Of a DNA stretch of 64,000 bases, positions 31,136 to 42,182 are shown piece after piece. A program made the position numbers and the translations under genes. The notes beneath the pieces are model-generated. The model searched no databases and was not told the origin of the DNA. It saw only the letters and a list, made by a program, of their open reading frames with translations. Positions within the stretch are counted from its first letter, which is position 1; each line of letters opens with the position of its first letter. Origin of the DNA: Collinsella ihumii (lineage in GTDB: Bacteria > Actinomycetota > Coriobacteriia > Coriobacteriales > Coriobacteriaceae). The stretch spans positions 1-64,000 of the forward strand of contig NZ_FCOU01000007.1 in NCBI RefSeq assembly GCF_900046475.1. The letters run 5' to 3'.

Positions 31136-32044
31136 CTATGCTGCTGAAATGCTGTTGCAGATGCTGTACCACTGGTACGGCTTGGGGTTGAACGCCACGC
31201 CGGGGTAGCCGTCCGCCTTCAGCACCCCGTTCACGCGCCCGAAGTACTCGTTTAAGTCCTCGCCCTTGGCGCGCGCGTTGTTGTGGTGCAGCGGCATCAT
31301 GAGCTGGGCGCCCATGGCCTCCATCTGGCGGGCGTACTCCTCGGGGGTGTACGAGCGGATGCGGTGGCGAAGCATCAGGTTCGGGGCCTTGTCGCGCACG
31401 TGGCGCACGTGGTCGGGGTAGTCGCGCCCCGCCGAGAAGTCGATGCGGTAGTTCTGCGGGGTCTCGATCAGGAAGTTGAAGCAGAACATGTTTCCGAGAC
31501 CGCTGCAGCTATTGGGGCCGGGAATGCCAAAGACCTCGCTGCCGGCATATGCGGAATCGCGGTCGCTGGGGCGAAGGAAACGGCCCTCGCGGAAGGCGCG
31601 GTTGTCGTGCGCGCCCGGGTAGACCGTGAGCGTGAAGTCGTCCAGGTAGTAGGTGTTGCCCGGGTACAGCGGCATGATGGCCCCATACGGGATGTCCTCC
31701 ACACGGGCGAGTTCCTCGGCCGCACCCGCGGGCACCAGCACCCGCCCGTAGAACTTGTTCCAGAGGTCGCCGGCGATATTCATGTGGTCGCCGTGCACAT
31801 GGCTGATCAAGATGTAGTCGGCGCCCGTGAAGTCATCGACGGAAAAACCCGTCTGGGCGTATACCTTCAGCGAATTTTCCTGGCGTTTATCGAGCGTCTC
31901 AAGACCCTTGAGGTTGTCGCCCTCCCAGTAGAAGGGGTCGGTGACGATCGTCTTGCCGTTGGGCAGCACCATCTCGTAGCACTGGACTGAGATCCAGCGG
32001 ATGCGCAGCGCCTCGGACTGAACGGATTCGACATAGTCGCTCAT
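31136..32044 (-). CDS. metallo-beta-lactamase-fold hydrolase, UlaG-like
   Basis: A predicted metal-dependent hydrolase of 302 aa. ILISHVHGDHMNIAGD is the metal HxHxDH motif, PGAHDNRAF and MPLHHNNA give further His ligands, and TDPFYWEGD is the early Asp. This arrangement is closest to L-ascorbate-6-phosphate lactonase and related proteins, but no ascorbate PTS is nearby, so the substrate is open. aggaggacacagt precedes ATG 32044. The flanking LysR regulator and anion transporter suggest a small carboxylate-use locus (inference). Confidence 0.82.
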   Translation of the reverse strand: MSDYVESVQSEALRIRWISVQCYEMVLPNGKTIVTDPFYWEGDNLKGLETLDKRQENSLKVYAQTGFSVDDFTGADYILISHVHGDHMNIAGDLWNKFYGRVLVPAGAAEELARVEDIPYGAIMPLYPGNTYYLDDFTLTVYPGAHDNRAFREGRFLRPSDRDSAYAGSEVFGIPGPNSCSGLGNMFCFNFLIETPQNYRIDFSAGRDYPDHVRHVRDKAPNLMLRHRIRSYTPEEYARQMEAMGAQLMMPLHHNNARAKGEDLNEYFGRVNGVLKADGYPGVAFNPKPYQWYSICNSISAA

Positions 32045-32309
32045 ACTGTGTCCTCCTGAATAGTGTGAAATGTGCCGGTGGCTTCACTCTATCGAAGGGC
32101 CATTGATGAGACAAACGACTTTTATTATTCATTTCAGGAAAAAAATTCAACAAAAATTGAAGCTCTCAGATGAACGGTCGGTTTGCGTGGATAAACGGTC
32201 GACCTGCGCAAATTTGTCTGGGGGAGCAAGAGGAACAAATTCGTTTTCTGTCAGTCCGCCAGAGGGGCATGGGCTATCGAATCGGTTGTCGCGGGAACGT
32301 GCTGGGCGG
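32045..32309. promoter_or_regulatory. promoter region of the UlaG-like gene with LysR-type half-sites
   Basis: A 265-bp gap. ttcaacaaaaattgaa (32146-32161) is a dyad of the T-N11-A type used by LysR proteins. Two direct copies of aacggtcg start near 32173 and 32194. The AT-rich 32115-32165 stretch stands out from the GC-rich surroundings. No gene is seen. Confidence 0.45.
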
Positions 32310-33221
32310 CTACGCGTCGTGGCCGAAGAGGGATTGAATCGTTTCCTGGAGATACAGCAGCGACGGATCCGCCTGGTTGCCCTTGACGGTCACCATGCAG
32401 ATTTGCTTTTCCGGCTCCGAGAGGCCGGGGAGGCACAGGTACCTGTATCCCGCATGGGTGAATGGCGGTTCGGCGACGATGGCGTTGCCCAATGCGTGCG
32501 TCACGGCGTTCAGGGCGCCTCGAACATCCCTGACGTACATGCGGTTGTTCGGCCATTTTCCCAGCTCGGTAAAGAATCGCTGCGCCGCCGCACCCGATTG
32601 CGTGCGGGTGATAATGTGGATGAAAGGCTTCTCGAGCCACCCATCCCCCTCGAGGACCGGATAGGGATACCCCTCGCGCGGCACAGCTTGAAGAATGAGG
32701 GGCGACTTGTCGGGCACCGCAAGCACGAGGCGGCAGGTGCGCAGCATCGTGTAGTCGAGCCCCGGCCGTTCGCGCGGACCATAGGCGAGGCAGACATCGA
32801 TCCTGTTGTTCTCGAGATCTGTCAAAAGGCTGGCCGACCCGCCTTCGCGCACGGAGATGGAGCGCACATGCGGAAGCGCAAAATACCGCGGGAGAAGCTC
32901 GTCGAACACAAAGTCCGCGAAGCCCATGCCAAAGCCCAGGCGTATGGAATCGGCCTCGCTGTTTTTCATTTGCAGGATTCTGTTTTCGAGCTCCTCGTCG
33001 ACGCGCATGATCTGTTTGGCATGGTCGACGTACACCTGGCCGATGGGCGTGAGGACCAGGCGCCTGCCCCGGCGGTAGAACAGCGGAGTTCCCAGCTCGT
33101 CCTCGATGCGGTGCAAAGATTTGCTCAGGGCGCTTTGCGTGATGCAGAGTCGGTCGGCCGCGGTGGTCAAGCTGCCTTGGTCGGCTATCTCTGCAATGTA
33201 GGAATAGTCTTTGATATTCAT
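32310..33221 (-). CDS. LysR-family transcriptional regulator
   Basis: 303 aa. The N-terminal winged HTH (GSLTTAADRLCITQSALSKS) is followed by a linker helix and a two-lobed effector domain. The start ATG 33221 (MNIKDYSYIAE) is in the usual place relative to the HTH, with aaggg upstream; an ATG at 33263 would add 14 residues. It is transcribed in the same direction as the hydrolase and transporter and is probably their regulator (inference from position). Confidence 0.9.
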   Translation of the reverse strand: MNIKDYSYIAEIADQGSLTTAADRLCITQSALSKSLHRIEDELGTPLFYRRGRRLVLTPIGQVYVDHAKQIMRVDEELENRILQMKNSEADSIRLGFGMGFADFVFDELLPRYFALPHVRSISVREGGSASLLTDLENNRIDVCLAYGPRERPGLDYTMLRTCRLVLAVPDKSPLILQAVPREGYPYPVLEGDGWLEKPFIHIITRTQSGAAAQRFFTELGKWPNNRMYVRDVRGALNAVTHALGNAIVAEPPFTHAGYRYLCLPGLSEPEKQICMVTVKGNQADPSLLYLQETIQSLFGHDA

Positions 33222-33283
33222 GCTCGCGCCCTTGGATTGCACCGAATGCTTTTTCGCTACCAAGTATGTAGTCTAGCGGAAAC

Positions 33284-33319
33284 GAAAAAAGCCCGGCTCC
33301 TCGCGGAACCGGGCTTTTT
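33284..33319. terminator. bidirectional terminator, ferredoxin gene
   Basis: aaaaaagcccggctcc / ggaaccgggcttttt: a GC stem with A run before and T run after, so it works on both strands. It ends the ferredoxin gene at 33355. Confidence 0.88.
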
Positions 33320-33354
33320 GCTGCTCTGATGCGATCAGACGAGCGCGGGAGCAG

Positions 33355-33537
33355 TTACTCCTCGATCTCGGTGATGGCGCCGGCGGGGCAGGCCTCCTGG
33401 CAAGCGCCGCAGGCAACGCAGGAATCCTCGTCGGTCACGGTAGCAACGTCGTTGAGCTCGAGAACGCCCTGGGGGCAGGAGTCAACGCAAACGCCGCAGG
33501 CGATGCACTCGTCAGCATCAATGATAGGCTTAGCCAT
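33355..33537 (-). CDS. 2[4Fe-4S] ferredoxin
   Basis: A 60-aa electron carrier. CIACGVCVDSCPQGV and CVACGACQEACPAGA are two complete CxxCxxCxxxCP cluster motifs. ATG 33537 is chosen because upstream in-frame sequence is low-quality and agagagga lies just before it. It is a monocistronic unit closed by the terminator at 33284. Confidence 0.95.
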   Translation of the reverse strand: MAKPIIDADECIACGVCVDSCPQGVLELNDVATVTDEDSCVACGACQEACPAGAITEIEE

Positions 33538-33835
33538 GGTCGTATCCTCTCTGTGCGATACACAACGTGCACCCGGCGACACAGGCGAATGCGCGCCGAG
33601 TTTTGCTGCGCTTAACATACCACGTGGGGGCATCATTGCAACCCTTGAGCGAGTGATTTACATACCGTTCGCCGAGTCAACTTCGGTTGACTGAAGAAAG
33701 CGCCGATCGATTGCTTTCGCACCTTACGGTCCGTGCCGGGCACCTGCGCGCTCAGGCTGCATCGGCGCAGCCCAACGGCGCCGTCCTCCCTCCATTGCGG
33801 TTGAGGGGTCCCCGGGTGCCGCCCTCCCGGGGAAA
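33538..33835. other. intergenic region left of the inverted-repeat element
   Basis: No gene is seen. It includes a UUCG-loop hairpin agtcaac/gttgact at 33675-33692 and a dispersed repeat copy at 33695-33720. Confidence 0.5.
33695..33720 (+). repeat. copy of dispersed gcgccgatc repeat
   Basis: gaaagcgccgatcgattgct plus ttcgc. Here the ends form a perfect short stem gaaagc / gctttc. Confidence 0.55.
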
Positions 33836-34042
33836 GTGGCTAGAAATTTCGATTCTGCTGTAGACCAGCTCGGATAAGGACGTCCGCCTTGACCGTAATG
33901 TCGGTATCGACCGCCTACGATACCGTCGCCATGGTCTCAGGCGCCTCGAATACGGCCTCGACAGGGGGATGCGCGGCGTCGACAGCGGGTTTCGGGCCCG
34001 ATTGAGCGGTGCCGCTACAGCAAAATAGAAATTTCTAGCCAC
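33836..34042. repeat. 207-bp element with 28-bp terminal inverted repeats
   Basis: The ends gtggctagaaatttc... (33836-33863) and ...gaaatttctagccac (34015-34042) are inverted copies with 26 of 28 bases matching. Inside, cggtatcg and cgataccg (33902-33925) form a perfect 8-bp hairpin. No coding frame fits. It may be a MITE-like non-autonomous element or a structured RNA; no target-site duplication is obvious in the flanks. Confidence 0.7.
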
Positions 34043-34153
34043 ATTCGTCCGGAAGAGGGGCGCGGCCGGGGCAGCACGAGGGCGGAGACTGCGGGCGCCC
34101 GGCGCGGTTTTGCGTCCGTGAAGGGCGAGGAGCGCCCCTTCTCCAGCTTTTTT

Positions 34154-34191
34154 AGAAAATCTTATATGGAATGACTTAGATTTTGTATAAG
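34154..34191 (+). promoter_or_regulatory. heat-shock regulatory element upstream of dnaK
   Basis: agaaaatcttat is followed by gacttagatttt and gtataa. The pattern AAATCT-N15-AGATTT then TGTATA is shared almost base for base with the clpB upstream region (57323-57360). HspR is encoded in this operon, so this is the best candidate for its site even though it differs from the actinobacterial HAIR consensus. Confidence 0.78.
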
Positions 34192-34290
34192 TGGGCCTAT
34201 AAGGGGATATAGTATGGTCGAACGAAAAAACGCGTGGCGTCGGGAGGCCCCGAGCCACCCGGCACGTAACAGAAAGAAGAGGGATATATC

Positions 34291-36189
<1,899 letters not shown>

Positions 36190-36191
36190 TC

Positions 36192-37019
36192 ATGTCCGCC
36201 CGCAATGACCACACGGAGGCGGCCGCCGCTGCCGCCTCCGCGGATGCTGAGGAGAAGGACGTGAAGATTCCCGTAGAGGCAGCCGACGAGGCAACGGAGG
36301 CTGTCGAGACCGAGACCGCTGAGAACGAGCAGCCAGTCGAGCAGGAGGAGGTGCCCGCCATGACTGAAGAGGAGATGGTGGAGGCCGCAATCCGGGCAGG
36401 CGAAGAGGCCGCCAACGACGACTTCAAGGTGAAGTACGAGCAGGTGTCCGCCGAGCTCGCCGAGGTTCGCGCCGAGCTCGATGCCGCGGGCGAGGCGAAG
36501 GAGGCCGCTGAGGCGAAGGCCGCCGACGCCGTCGACCGCGCCACGCGCCTGCAGGCGGATTGGGAGAACTACCGCCGCCGCACGGCCGCCGAGCGCCTGG
36601 CCGAGCAGGCCCGCGCGACCGAGAAGCTCGTGACCGCCCTGCTGCCGGTCGTCGACGACATCGAGCGAGCGATCGCCCATGCGCGCTCCCAGGAGCTTGC
36701 CGACGACTTCAAGCAGTTCGTGGACGGCGTCGACGCGGTGCACAGCAAGCTGATGGGCGTGTTCGAGCACGAAGGGGTCGAGACGATCGATCCCAAGGGC
36801 GAACCGTTCAACCCGCTTGAGCACCAGGCGGTCGGACGCGTCGAGGACGCCGGCCAGTACGACGAGACGGTCAACGACGTGTATCAGAAGGGCTACCGCA
36901 TGGGGGACCGCATCCTGCGTTCCGCCATGGTCACGGTGACCTATGGTGGCGCCAAGAGGCCTGCCGAGGAGGCGGAGCAAGCGCCAGAGGGCGAAGCCTC
37001 TGAGGGGACCGAGGAGTAA
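36192..37019 (+). CDS. grpE: nucleotide exchange factor GrpE
   Basis: The DnaK exchange factor, 275 aa. The N-terminal 75 residues are an acidic, disordered extension (TEAAAAAASADAEEKD). Then comes a long coiled coil (about 80-130), the WENYRRRTAAER motif and the C-terminal beta-domain with VGRVEDAGQYDETV and GYRMGDRILRSAMVTV. It starts 2 bp after dnaK. It is longer than the usual 180-200 aa because of both tails. Confidence 0.95.
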   Translation: MSARNDHTEAAAAAASADAEEKDVKIPVEAADEATEAVETETAENEQPVEQEEVPAMTEEEMVEAAIRAGEEAANDDFKVKYEQVSAELAEVRAELDAAGEAKEAAEAKAADAVDRATRLQADWENYRRRTAAERLAEQARATEKLVTALLPVVDDIERAIAHARSQELADDFKQFVDGVDAVHSKLMGVFEHEGVETIDPKGEPFNPLEHQAVGRVEDAGQYDETVNDVYQKGYRMGDRILRSAMVTVTYGGAKRPAEEAEQAPEGEASEGTEE

Positions 37020-37122
37020 GACTCAAGGGCTCCGGGGCGCCAAGCTCCGGGGCCCTTATTCATGAGAGGGACGTGTGCGCCGCGCATCGTGCGGTGCGCA
37101 GGCAGAAAGGAGGGGGCGTACC

Positions 37123-38079
37123 ATGCCGCAGGGCAAGAATTTCTATGATGTGTTGGGGGTCCAGAAGAACGCCTCCGACCAAGAGATCAAAAAGGCGTTC
37201 CGCAAGCTCGCGCAGAAGTACCATCCCGACGCGGGCGGCGACGAGGCGAAGTTCAAGGAGATCTCCGAGGCGTATGAGACGCTCTCGGATCCCAAGAAGC
37301 GCAAAGAGTATGACCAGATGCTGATGTTCGGCGGCATTCCGGGCGCCGGTGGAGGCGGTTACGCCTACTCCGGCGGTGCCGGCGCCGGCGGTTGGAGCGA
37401 TATCTTCAGCAGCATCTTCAACGGAGACGGGGCGTTCGGTTCGGACTGGGCGTCGAACTTCGGCGGGATGGGTGGCGCCGGCTCGCGCGCCGCGAACCGG
37501 CCGCGCAAGGGCAGCGACCTGTCGCTTTCGGTCGATGTGTCGGCAGAGGATGCGTTCCGCGGCGTCACGCACAAGGTGACGTATCGAATCCCCTCGACCG
37601 GTGAGCAGCAGACCATCACGGTCAGCGTCCCCGCCGGAGCGGTCGATGGTGGCAAGCTGCGCTATAAGCGGCGCGGCGAGTACGGCGTCAACGGCGGCGA
37701 GCGCGGCGACCTGGTGGTCACCACCAATGTCGCCGAGCACCCGCTGTTCAAGCGCAAGGGAGCCGATGTCACCATGGAGCTGCCGATCTCGGTCTACGAG
37801 GCCGCGCTCGGTTGCGCCGTGGACGTGCCGACGCCCGGCGGTGCCACCGTGCGCCTCAAGGTGCCGGCGGGCACGCAAAGCGGCAAGACGTTCCGCTTCA
37901 AGGACATGGGCGCACCCGATGTGAAGCATCGCGGCCGCACGGGTGCTCTGCTGGTCAAGGTCGCCGTTCAGGTGCCGACGAGCCTGTCGGGAGACGAGAA
38001 GTCCGCGCTCGAGAAGCTGCGCGACGCCGACCGGCGCGATTATCGCGCGGACGTGAACCGCTACCGCGCTAAGATGTAG
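37123..38079 (+). CDS. DnaJ-type co-chaperone without zinc finger (CbpA/type II)
   Basis: 318 aa. The J-domain (residues 5-70) carries the HPD motif in [16 protein letters not shown] Gly-rich stretch (about 70-125) is followed directly by two C-terminal beta-domains ([29 protein letters not shown]). The CxxCxGxG zinc repeats of true DnaJ are absent, so it is a DnaJ2/CbpA type, yet it sits in the dnaK operon where zinc-finger DnaJ is usual. ATG 37123 follows aaaggaggggg. Confidence 0.92.
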   Translation: MPQGKNFYDVLGVQKNASDQEIKKAFRKLAQKYHPDAGGDEAKFKEISEAYETLSDPKKRKEYDQMLMFGGIPGAGGGGYAYSGGAGAGGWSDIFSSIFNGDGAFGSDWASNFGGMGGAGSRAANRPRKGSDLSLSVDVSAEDAFRGVTHKVTYRIPSTGEQQTITVSVPAGAVDGGKLRYKRRGEYGVNGGERGDLVVTTNVAEHPLFKRKGADVTMELPISVYEAALGCAVDVPTPGGATVRLKVPAGTQSGKTFRFKDMGAPDVKHRGRTGALLVKVAVQVPTSLSGDEKSALEKLRDADRRDYRADVNRYRAKM

Positions 38080-38090
38080 GTGATTATCCG

Positions 38091-38121
38091 GCACCGGAAG
38101 GGCCGCGCGCCCTTCCGGTGC
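38091..38121 (+). terminator. hairpin between dnaJ and hspR
   Basis: Perfect 12-bp stem gcaccggaaggg / cccttccggtgc with a 7-nt loop and no T run. It may lower hspR transcription relative to the chaperones. Confidence 0.6.
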
Positions 38122-38141
38122 ATGAGGGTCTGGGGATTGAT

Positions 38142-38555
38142 ATGGCTGATGATGCACGCAATAAACCGCTCTATATGATTTCGGTTGCCGCAGAGCTCAC
38201 GGGCATGCATCCCCAGACCCTGCGCGTATACGAGTCCAAGGGACTGGTGAATCCGCAGCGCTCGGGCGGCAACACGCGCCTGTATTCGCGCGCGGACATC
38301 GAGCGCCTGGAGCTCATCAACCAGCTGACCGACGAGGGCATCAACCTTGCCGGCGTGGTGCGCATCCTCGACATGAAGGAGCGCGCGGAGGAGCGCGAGC
38401 GCGAGATGGAGAAGCTTCGCGCCCGCGTGCGCGAGCTCGAGGAAGAGGTCCACGAGTTCAAGATGCAGAAGAAGATCACCGCGCTCGCCCCGCGGGACGG
38501 GTCGGCCGATCCGCATCAGGTTCTTCGCGGCTTGCTCGGGGGCGGCGACCTGTAG
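38142..38555 (+). CDS. hspR: heat-shock repressor HspR, MerR family
   Basis: 137 aa. The MerR-type winged HTH spans residues 8-75 (ISVAAELTGMHPQTLRVYES; GGNTRLYSRADIERLELI), followed by a coiled coil (about 80-115, EEREREMEKLRARVRELE) and a short tail. HspR with DnaK as co-repressor controls dnaK and clpB in actinobacteria. The shared element before dnaK and clpB here fits that circuit. ATG 38142 is preceded by ggggattgat; an ATG at 38118 is possible. Confidence 0.94.
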   Translation: MADDARNKPLYMISVAAELTGMHPQTLRVYESKGLVNPQRSGGNTRLYSRADIERLELINQLTDEGINLAGVVRILDMKERAEEREREMEKLRARVRELEEEVHEFKMQKKITALAPRDGSADPHQVLRGLLGGGDL

Positions 38556-38564
38556 GTGCGTTGC

Positions 38565-38637
38565 CTGAAATTCTAGGGACAGTCCCTGAAATTTCACCAT
38601 CGGAATGAAATTTCAGGGACTGTCCCTAGAATTTCAG
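38565..38637. repeat. perfect 32-bp inverted repeat between convergent hspR and lysR genes
   Basis: Arms 38565-38596 and 38606-38637 are exact reverse complements around the 9-nt loop ccatcggaa. Each arm contains its own dyad, agggacagtccct. The right arm ends on the base before the LysR stop codon. There is no T run, but the position between convergent genes would suit a two-way terminator. Confidence 0.9.
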
Positions 38638-39510
38638 TTATCCCCAGAGCTTGCGGATCTTGGTGAGGAAGGCCTCGGCTGCCGGCGAGAACTCCTGGTA
38701 GCGCTTCCATGCGATGGTGACTTCGGCATGAATGGCCGGTTCGAGCGGCCTGAACGCAAGGCCGCTGTCGAGAGAGGTGTCGACGATGCCCTCGAGGCTC
38801 ACGACGTAGCCCACGCCGCGCCTTGCCAGCAGGGCGGCGTTGAAAAGCAGGTTGTAGGTCGCCACGATATCCAGTTCGGCAAAATCATGCTTGAACCAGC
38901 TGCGCATCTCGCGGCTCGCCTGCCGTGAGAATATGAGCGGCCGGTCGATGAGGTCCTCTGCGCGTATCGCGCGCTTTTGCGCCAGCGGGTCATCGGCGCG
39001 CATGAAAACGCCCCAGGTGTCTTGCGCGGGAAGCTCGATGACCTCGTAGCGCGACAGGTCGGTGTGCCCGATGAAGACGCCGAAGTCGAGCCGGCCGGTG
39101 TCCAGCCGCTCGCTGACATCCTCGGCGTTGCCGCTGTAGAGGGAAAAACGCAAAAGCGGATAGGTCTCCTGCAGTTCCGCGACCGCGTCGGCGACAAGCC
39201 CCATGGCCTGCGTCTCGCCGCCGCCGATGCGCACCTCGCCGGCAAGCGTGTCGGCCGATATGAGGAACTCGGCCTCCGTGCGCCCGACCAGATCGACGAT
39301 CTCCTCAGCGCGACGGCGCAGCCGCATGCCGGCCTCGGTGAGCTCGATACGGCGGCTGCCGCGTTCGAACAGCTTGCAGCCGAGCTCGTGCTCGAGCTCC
39401 TGCATCTGGCGCGATAGCGACGGCTGCGAGATGTGCAGCACGGTCGCGGCGCCCGAAATAGTGCCTTCGCGGGCGATCATCAAGAAATACTGGAGCGGGC
39501 GAAGTTCCAT
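38638..39510 (-). CDS. LysR-family transcriptional regulator
   Basis: 290 aa. The N-terminal HTH (GTISGAATVLHISQPSLSRQ) is followed by the effector domain. MELRPLQYFLMIAREG is a standard LysR start, which fixes ATG 39510. It is the second gene after the TetR regulator on the minus strand (70-bp gap) and divergent from the alcohol dehydrogenase and redox genes, which it may control (inference). Confidence 0.92.
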   Translation of the reverse strand: MELRPLQYFLMIAREGTISGAATVLHISQPSLSRQMQELEHELGCKLFERGSRRIELTEAGMRLRRRAEEIVDLVGRTEAEFLISADTLAGEVRIGGGETQAMGLVADAVAELQETYPLLRFSLYSGNAEDVSERLDTGRLDFGVFIGHTDLSRYEVIELPAQDTWGVFMRADDPLAQKRAIRAEDLIDRPLIFSRQASREMRSWFKHDFAELDIVATYNLLFNAALLARRGVGYVVSLEGIVDTSLDSGLAFRPLEPAIHAEVTIAWKRYQEFSPAAEAFLTKIRKLWG

Positions 39511-39580
39511 GGGGCCCTTTCGTTCGTTGCGGTCCTGCCGGCATCGGGGCACATCGGCCGAGCTGGTGCGAAGGTGCGCG

Positions 39581-40216
39581 CTACCGCGCCGCGAGGCACA
39601 TGGCGATGAAGTCGCGCATGGTGCGCTGGAAGTCGACCTCATGGCGCTCGATGCCCAGTTCGGCAAGGGCCGCCGCCATGAGGGGGCTTCGGAAGCAGAC
39701 GCTCACGTATCCGACGCCGTGGAAGTAGACGGTGGTGATGAGGTCCTCCATGCGCGCGCGGTCGAGCTCGAGGATGCTGGCAAGCCGGTCGGCGAATGCG
39801 CTCATGTCGGCATAGTAGCCGCGCTTGAACGCGACGAGCCGCTCGAGGCTCACGTTGATCTCGATGATGCCCGCCAGGATCTCGCCGAGGCGGAAATAGT
39901 CCTGGTGGGCGCTGGCGATGCCCGCCCATATCTCGGCCACGATGTCGGCGCCAAAGCCGCACCCTTCCGGAAGCGCGGCGAGCAGCGCTTGAAAGTACGC
40001 GTGACATTCGTCGGCGTCGAGCGCGAGGAAGATCTCCTCTTTGGTGCTCGCATACTTATAGATGTTGGCTCGCGACCAGTCGAGCTCCTCGGCAATGGTG
40101 GTCAGCGTGATTTCGTGATAGGGGCACTGCGCGAACTGGCGCTTCGCCGCCGCCTTGATTTCCGCAAATCGCTGCGCCTTCTGTTCGTCGCTTCTCGCGC
40201 GCACAAATGATCCCAT
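39581..40216 (-). CDS. TetR-family transcriptional regulator
   Basis: 211 aa. The HTH lies at residues 30-60 (LTTIAEELDWSRANIYKYAS), with an all-helical ligand domain after it. acaggagacgacc precedes ATG 40216. It is divergent from the iron alcohol dehydrogenase (179-bp gap), the usual arrangement for local control. The gap has the short dyad tgac-gttgt-gtca at about 40293 but no long operator palindrome. Confidence 0.9.
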   Translation of the reverse strand: MGSFVRARSDEQKAQRFAEIKAAAKRQFAQCPYHEITLTTIAEELDWSRANIYKYASTKEEIFLALDADECHAYFQALLAALPEGCGFGADIVAEIWAGIASAHQDYFRLGEILAGIIEINVSLERLVAFKRGYYADMSAFADRLASILELDRARMEDLITTVYFHGVGYVSVCFRSPLMAAALAELGIERHEVDFQRTMRDFIAMCLAAR

Positions 40217-40395
40217 GGTCGTCTCCTGTAACACGTTTGATCAGAACTATACCATACGCAACAAGATGACTCCTTCACTCCTATGGAAATAACGTGACGT
40301 TGTGTCATTACGAAAATAAGAAACACAGCGTTAGTTATAGTTGAGCCAATCAACAACAGCGTGTTGCTTTGGTTTCATCGACGGAAGGATTCGCC

Positions 40396-41571
40396 ATGCT
40401 TGGTAATTTTACGTTCCACAACCCCGTCAAGCTCATCTTCGGCACGGACGCCATGAACATGCTCACCGACGAGCTGCGCGCCTACGGCCCGGTGGTCCAG
40501 CTCGTCTACGGCGGCGGCTCCATCAAGAAGAACGGAATCTACGACCAGGTTGTCAAAGCGCTTGAGGCTGCGGGCAAGACGGTGGTGGAGGATGCCGGCG
40601 TCATGCCCAACCCTACGGTCGAGAAGCTGAACGAGGGCATCAAGATCGCGCGCGACAACCATGTCGACTTCATCCTCGCGGTGGGCGGCGGTTCGTGCAT
40701 CGACTATGCCAAGGGTGTCGCGGTGTCGGTGAATCTGCCCGAAGACGTCGACCCATGGCAGAAGTACTGGGTCGACTTCGAGGAGCCGACCTGTGATGTC
40801 GTGCCCGTCGGCTCGGTGCTCACCATGGTCGGCACCGGCTCCGAGATGAACTGCGGGTCGGTTATCACCAACCATGAGACCAAGATGAAGGTCGGGCATG
40901 TCTTCGCCAATCCCGACGTGTTCCCCAAGTTCGCCGTGCTGAACCCGGAGTTCACGTACACCCTGCCGGCCTATCAGATGGTCGCGGGCATCTTCGACAT
41001 CATGAACCACATCACCGAGCAGTATTTCTCGGGCACCGACGACAGCACGAGCGACTACCTGTCTGAAGGCCTCATGCGCTCGCTCATCCACGCGAGCCGC
41101 GTTGCCGTGAAGAACCCGCATGACTACGAGGCGCGCTCGAACATCATGTGGTGCGCCACGTGGGCGCTCAACACGCTCGTCGCGTGCGGTAAGACCACGG
41201 ACTGGGAGGTCCACATGCTCGGCCAGGCGGTGGGCGCGCACACCGACGCCACGCACGGCATGACCCTTGCCGCCGTCGCGCTGCCGTACTACCGCCTGAT
41301 TATGCCCTATGGGGTGGCCAAGTTCGCGCGCTTCGCGACGAACGTGTGGGGTGTGTCGCCCGAGGGCAAAAGCGACGAGGAGCTCGCCGCGGCCGGCCTG
41401 GATGCCATGGAGGCGTGGATGCGCGAGATCGGCTGCGTGATGAGCATCTCCGAGCTCGGCGCCACCGAGGACATGATCGAGGGCCTTGCGGACAGCACGC
41501 TGGTCATGCAGGGCGGCTACCACGTCCTCACGCGCGATGAGATCGTCCGCATCTTCCGCGAGAGCCTGTAG
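40396..41571 (+). CDS. iron-containing alcohol dehydrogenase (butanol-dehydrogenase-like)
   Basis: An NAD(P)-dependent group III dehydrogenase of 391 aa. The N-terminal Rossmann half has [16 protein letters not shown] and [13 protein letters not shown]. The metal site uses Asp/His from [15 protein letters not shown] and the two His of [36 protein letters not shown] is the nucleotide-loop region. The [15 protein letters not shown] start is typical of YqhD/BdhA-like enzymes acting on aldehydes. ggaaggattcgcc precedes ATG 40396. Confidence 0.93.
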   Translation: MLGNFTFHNPVKLIFGTDAMNMLTDELRAYGPVVQLVYGGGSIKKNGIYDQVVKALEAAGKTVVEDAGVMPNPTVEKLNEGIKIARDNHVDFILAVGGGSCIDYAKGVAVSVNLPEDVDPWQKYWVDFEEPTCDVVPVGSVLTMVGTGSEMNCGSVITNHETKMKVGHVFANPDVFPKFAVLNPEFTYTLPAYQMVAGIFDIMNHITEQYFSGTDDSTSDYLSEGLMRSLIHASRVAVKNPHDYEARSNIMWCATWALNTLVACGKTTDWEVHMLGQAVGAHTDATHGMTLAAVALPYYRLIMPYGVAKFARFATNVWGVSPEGKSDEELAAAGLDAMEAWMREIGCVMSISELGATEDMIEGLADSTLVMQGGYHVLTRDEIVRIFRESL

Positions 41572-41677
41572 GTCTATCGAATGTGATGACATCGTGGCCC
41601 GTATGCGGGCCACGCTCGGTAACGGCAGGGAAGCCCGGCGGCACGGGCGGCCTATGCGATGGAGGGGAGAGAAGATC

Positions 41678-42142
41678 ATGGCGAAGACACTGGTGGCATA
41701 TTTCTCGGCGAGCGGGGTGACGGAGTGCGTGGCACGCAAGGTCGCGGAGGCGACGGGCGCCGACCTGTACCAAATCGAACCCGCGGAGCCCTATACGGCG
41801 GCCGATTTGGACTGGCGCGACAAGGGCAGTCGCAGCTCGGTGGAGATGAACGATCCTGCGAGCCGGCCCGCGATTGCGAGAGGTGTTGCGGATATGGCCT
41901 CCTACGACACGGTGTTCGTGGGCTTCCCCGTCTGGTGGTATGTGGAGCCGCGCATCGTCGACACCTTCTTGGATGCGTACGATTTTGCGGGTAAGACGAT
42001 GATCCCCTTCGCCACCTCGGGCGGCAGCGGCATCCCCGGTGCCGAGAAGAGCCTTGCCGAGCGCTGCCCTTCGGCTACGTGGAAGCCCGGCCGTCTGCTC
42101 AACGGCGGCGATATCGCCGCTTGGGCCGCAGCGCAGGTGTAG
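41678..42142 (+). CDS. flavodoxin family protein
   Basis: A cytoplasmic FMN protein of 154 aa. [20 protein letters not shown] is the phosphate loop; [14 protein letters not shown] and [10 protein letters not shown] contact the flavin. ggaggggagagaagatc precedes ATG 41678. It is 106 bp after the alcohol dehydrogenase and 46 bp before a second flavodoxin. Confidence 0.9.
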   Translation: MAKTLVAYFSASGVTECVARKVAEATGADLYQIEPAEPYTAADLDWRDKGSRSSVEMNDPASRPAIARGVADMASYDTVFVGFPVWWYVEPRIVDTFLDAYDFAGKTMIPFATSGGSGIPGAEKSLAERCPSATWKPGRLLNGGDIAAWAAAQV

Positions 42143-42182
42143 GCAGGTCTCTTGACAGTCGGTTCGTCCGTTTTTCGAGAGA

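Noticed and set aside
38565-38637. The 32-bp inverted repeat as an ordinary intrinsic terminator
   Set aside because: There is no T run on either side, so it was listed as a repeat with possible terminator function.
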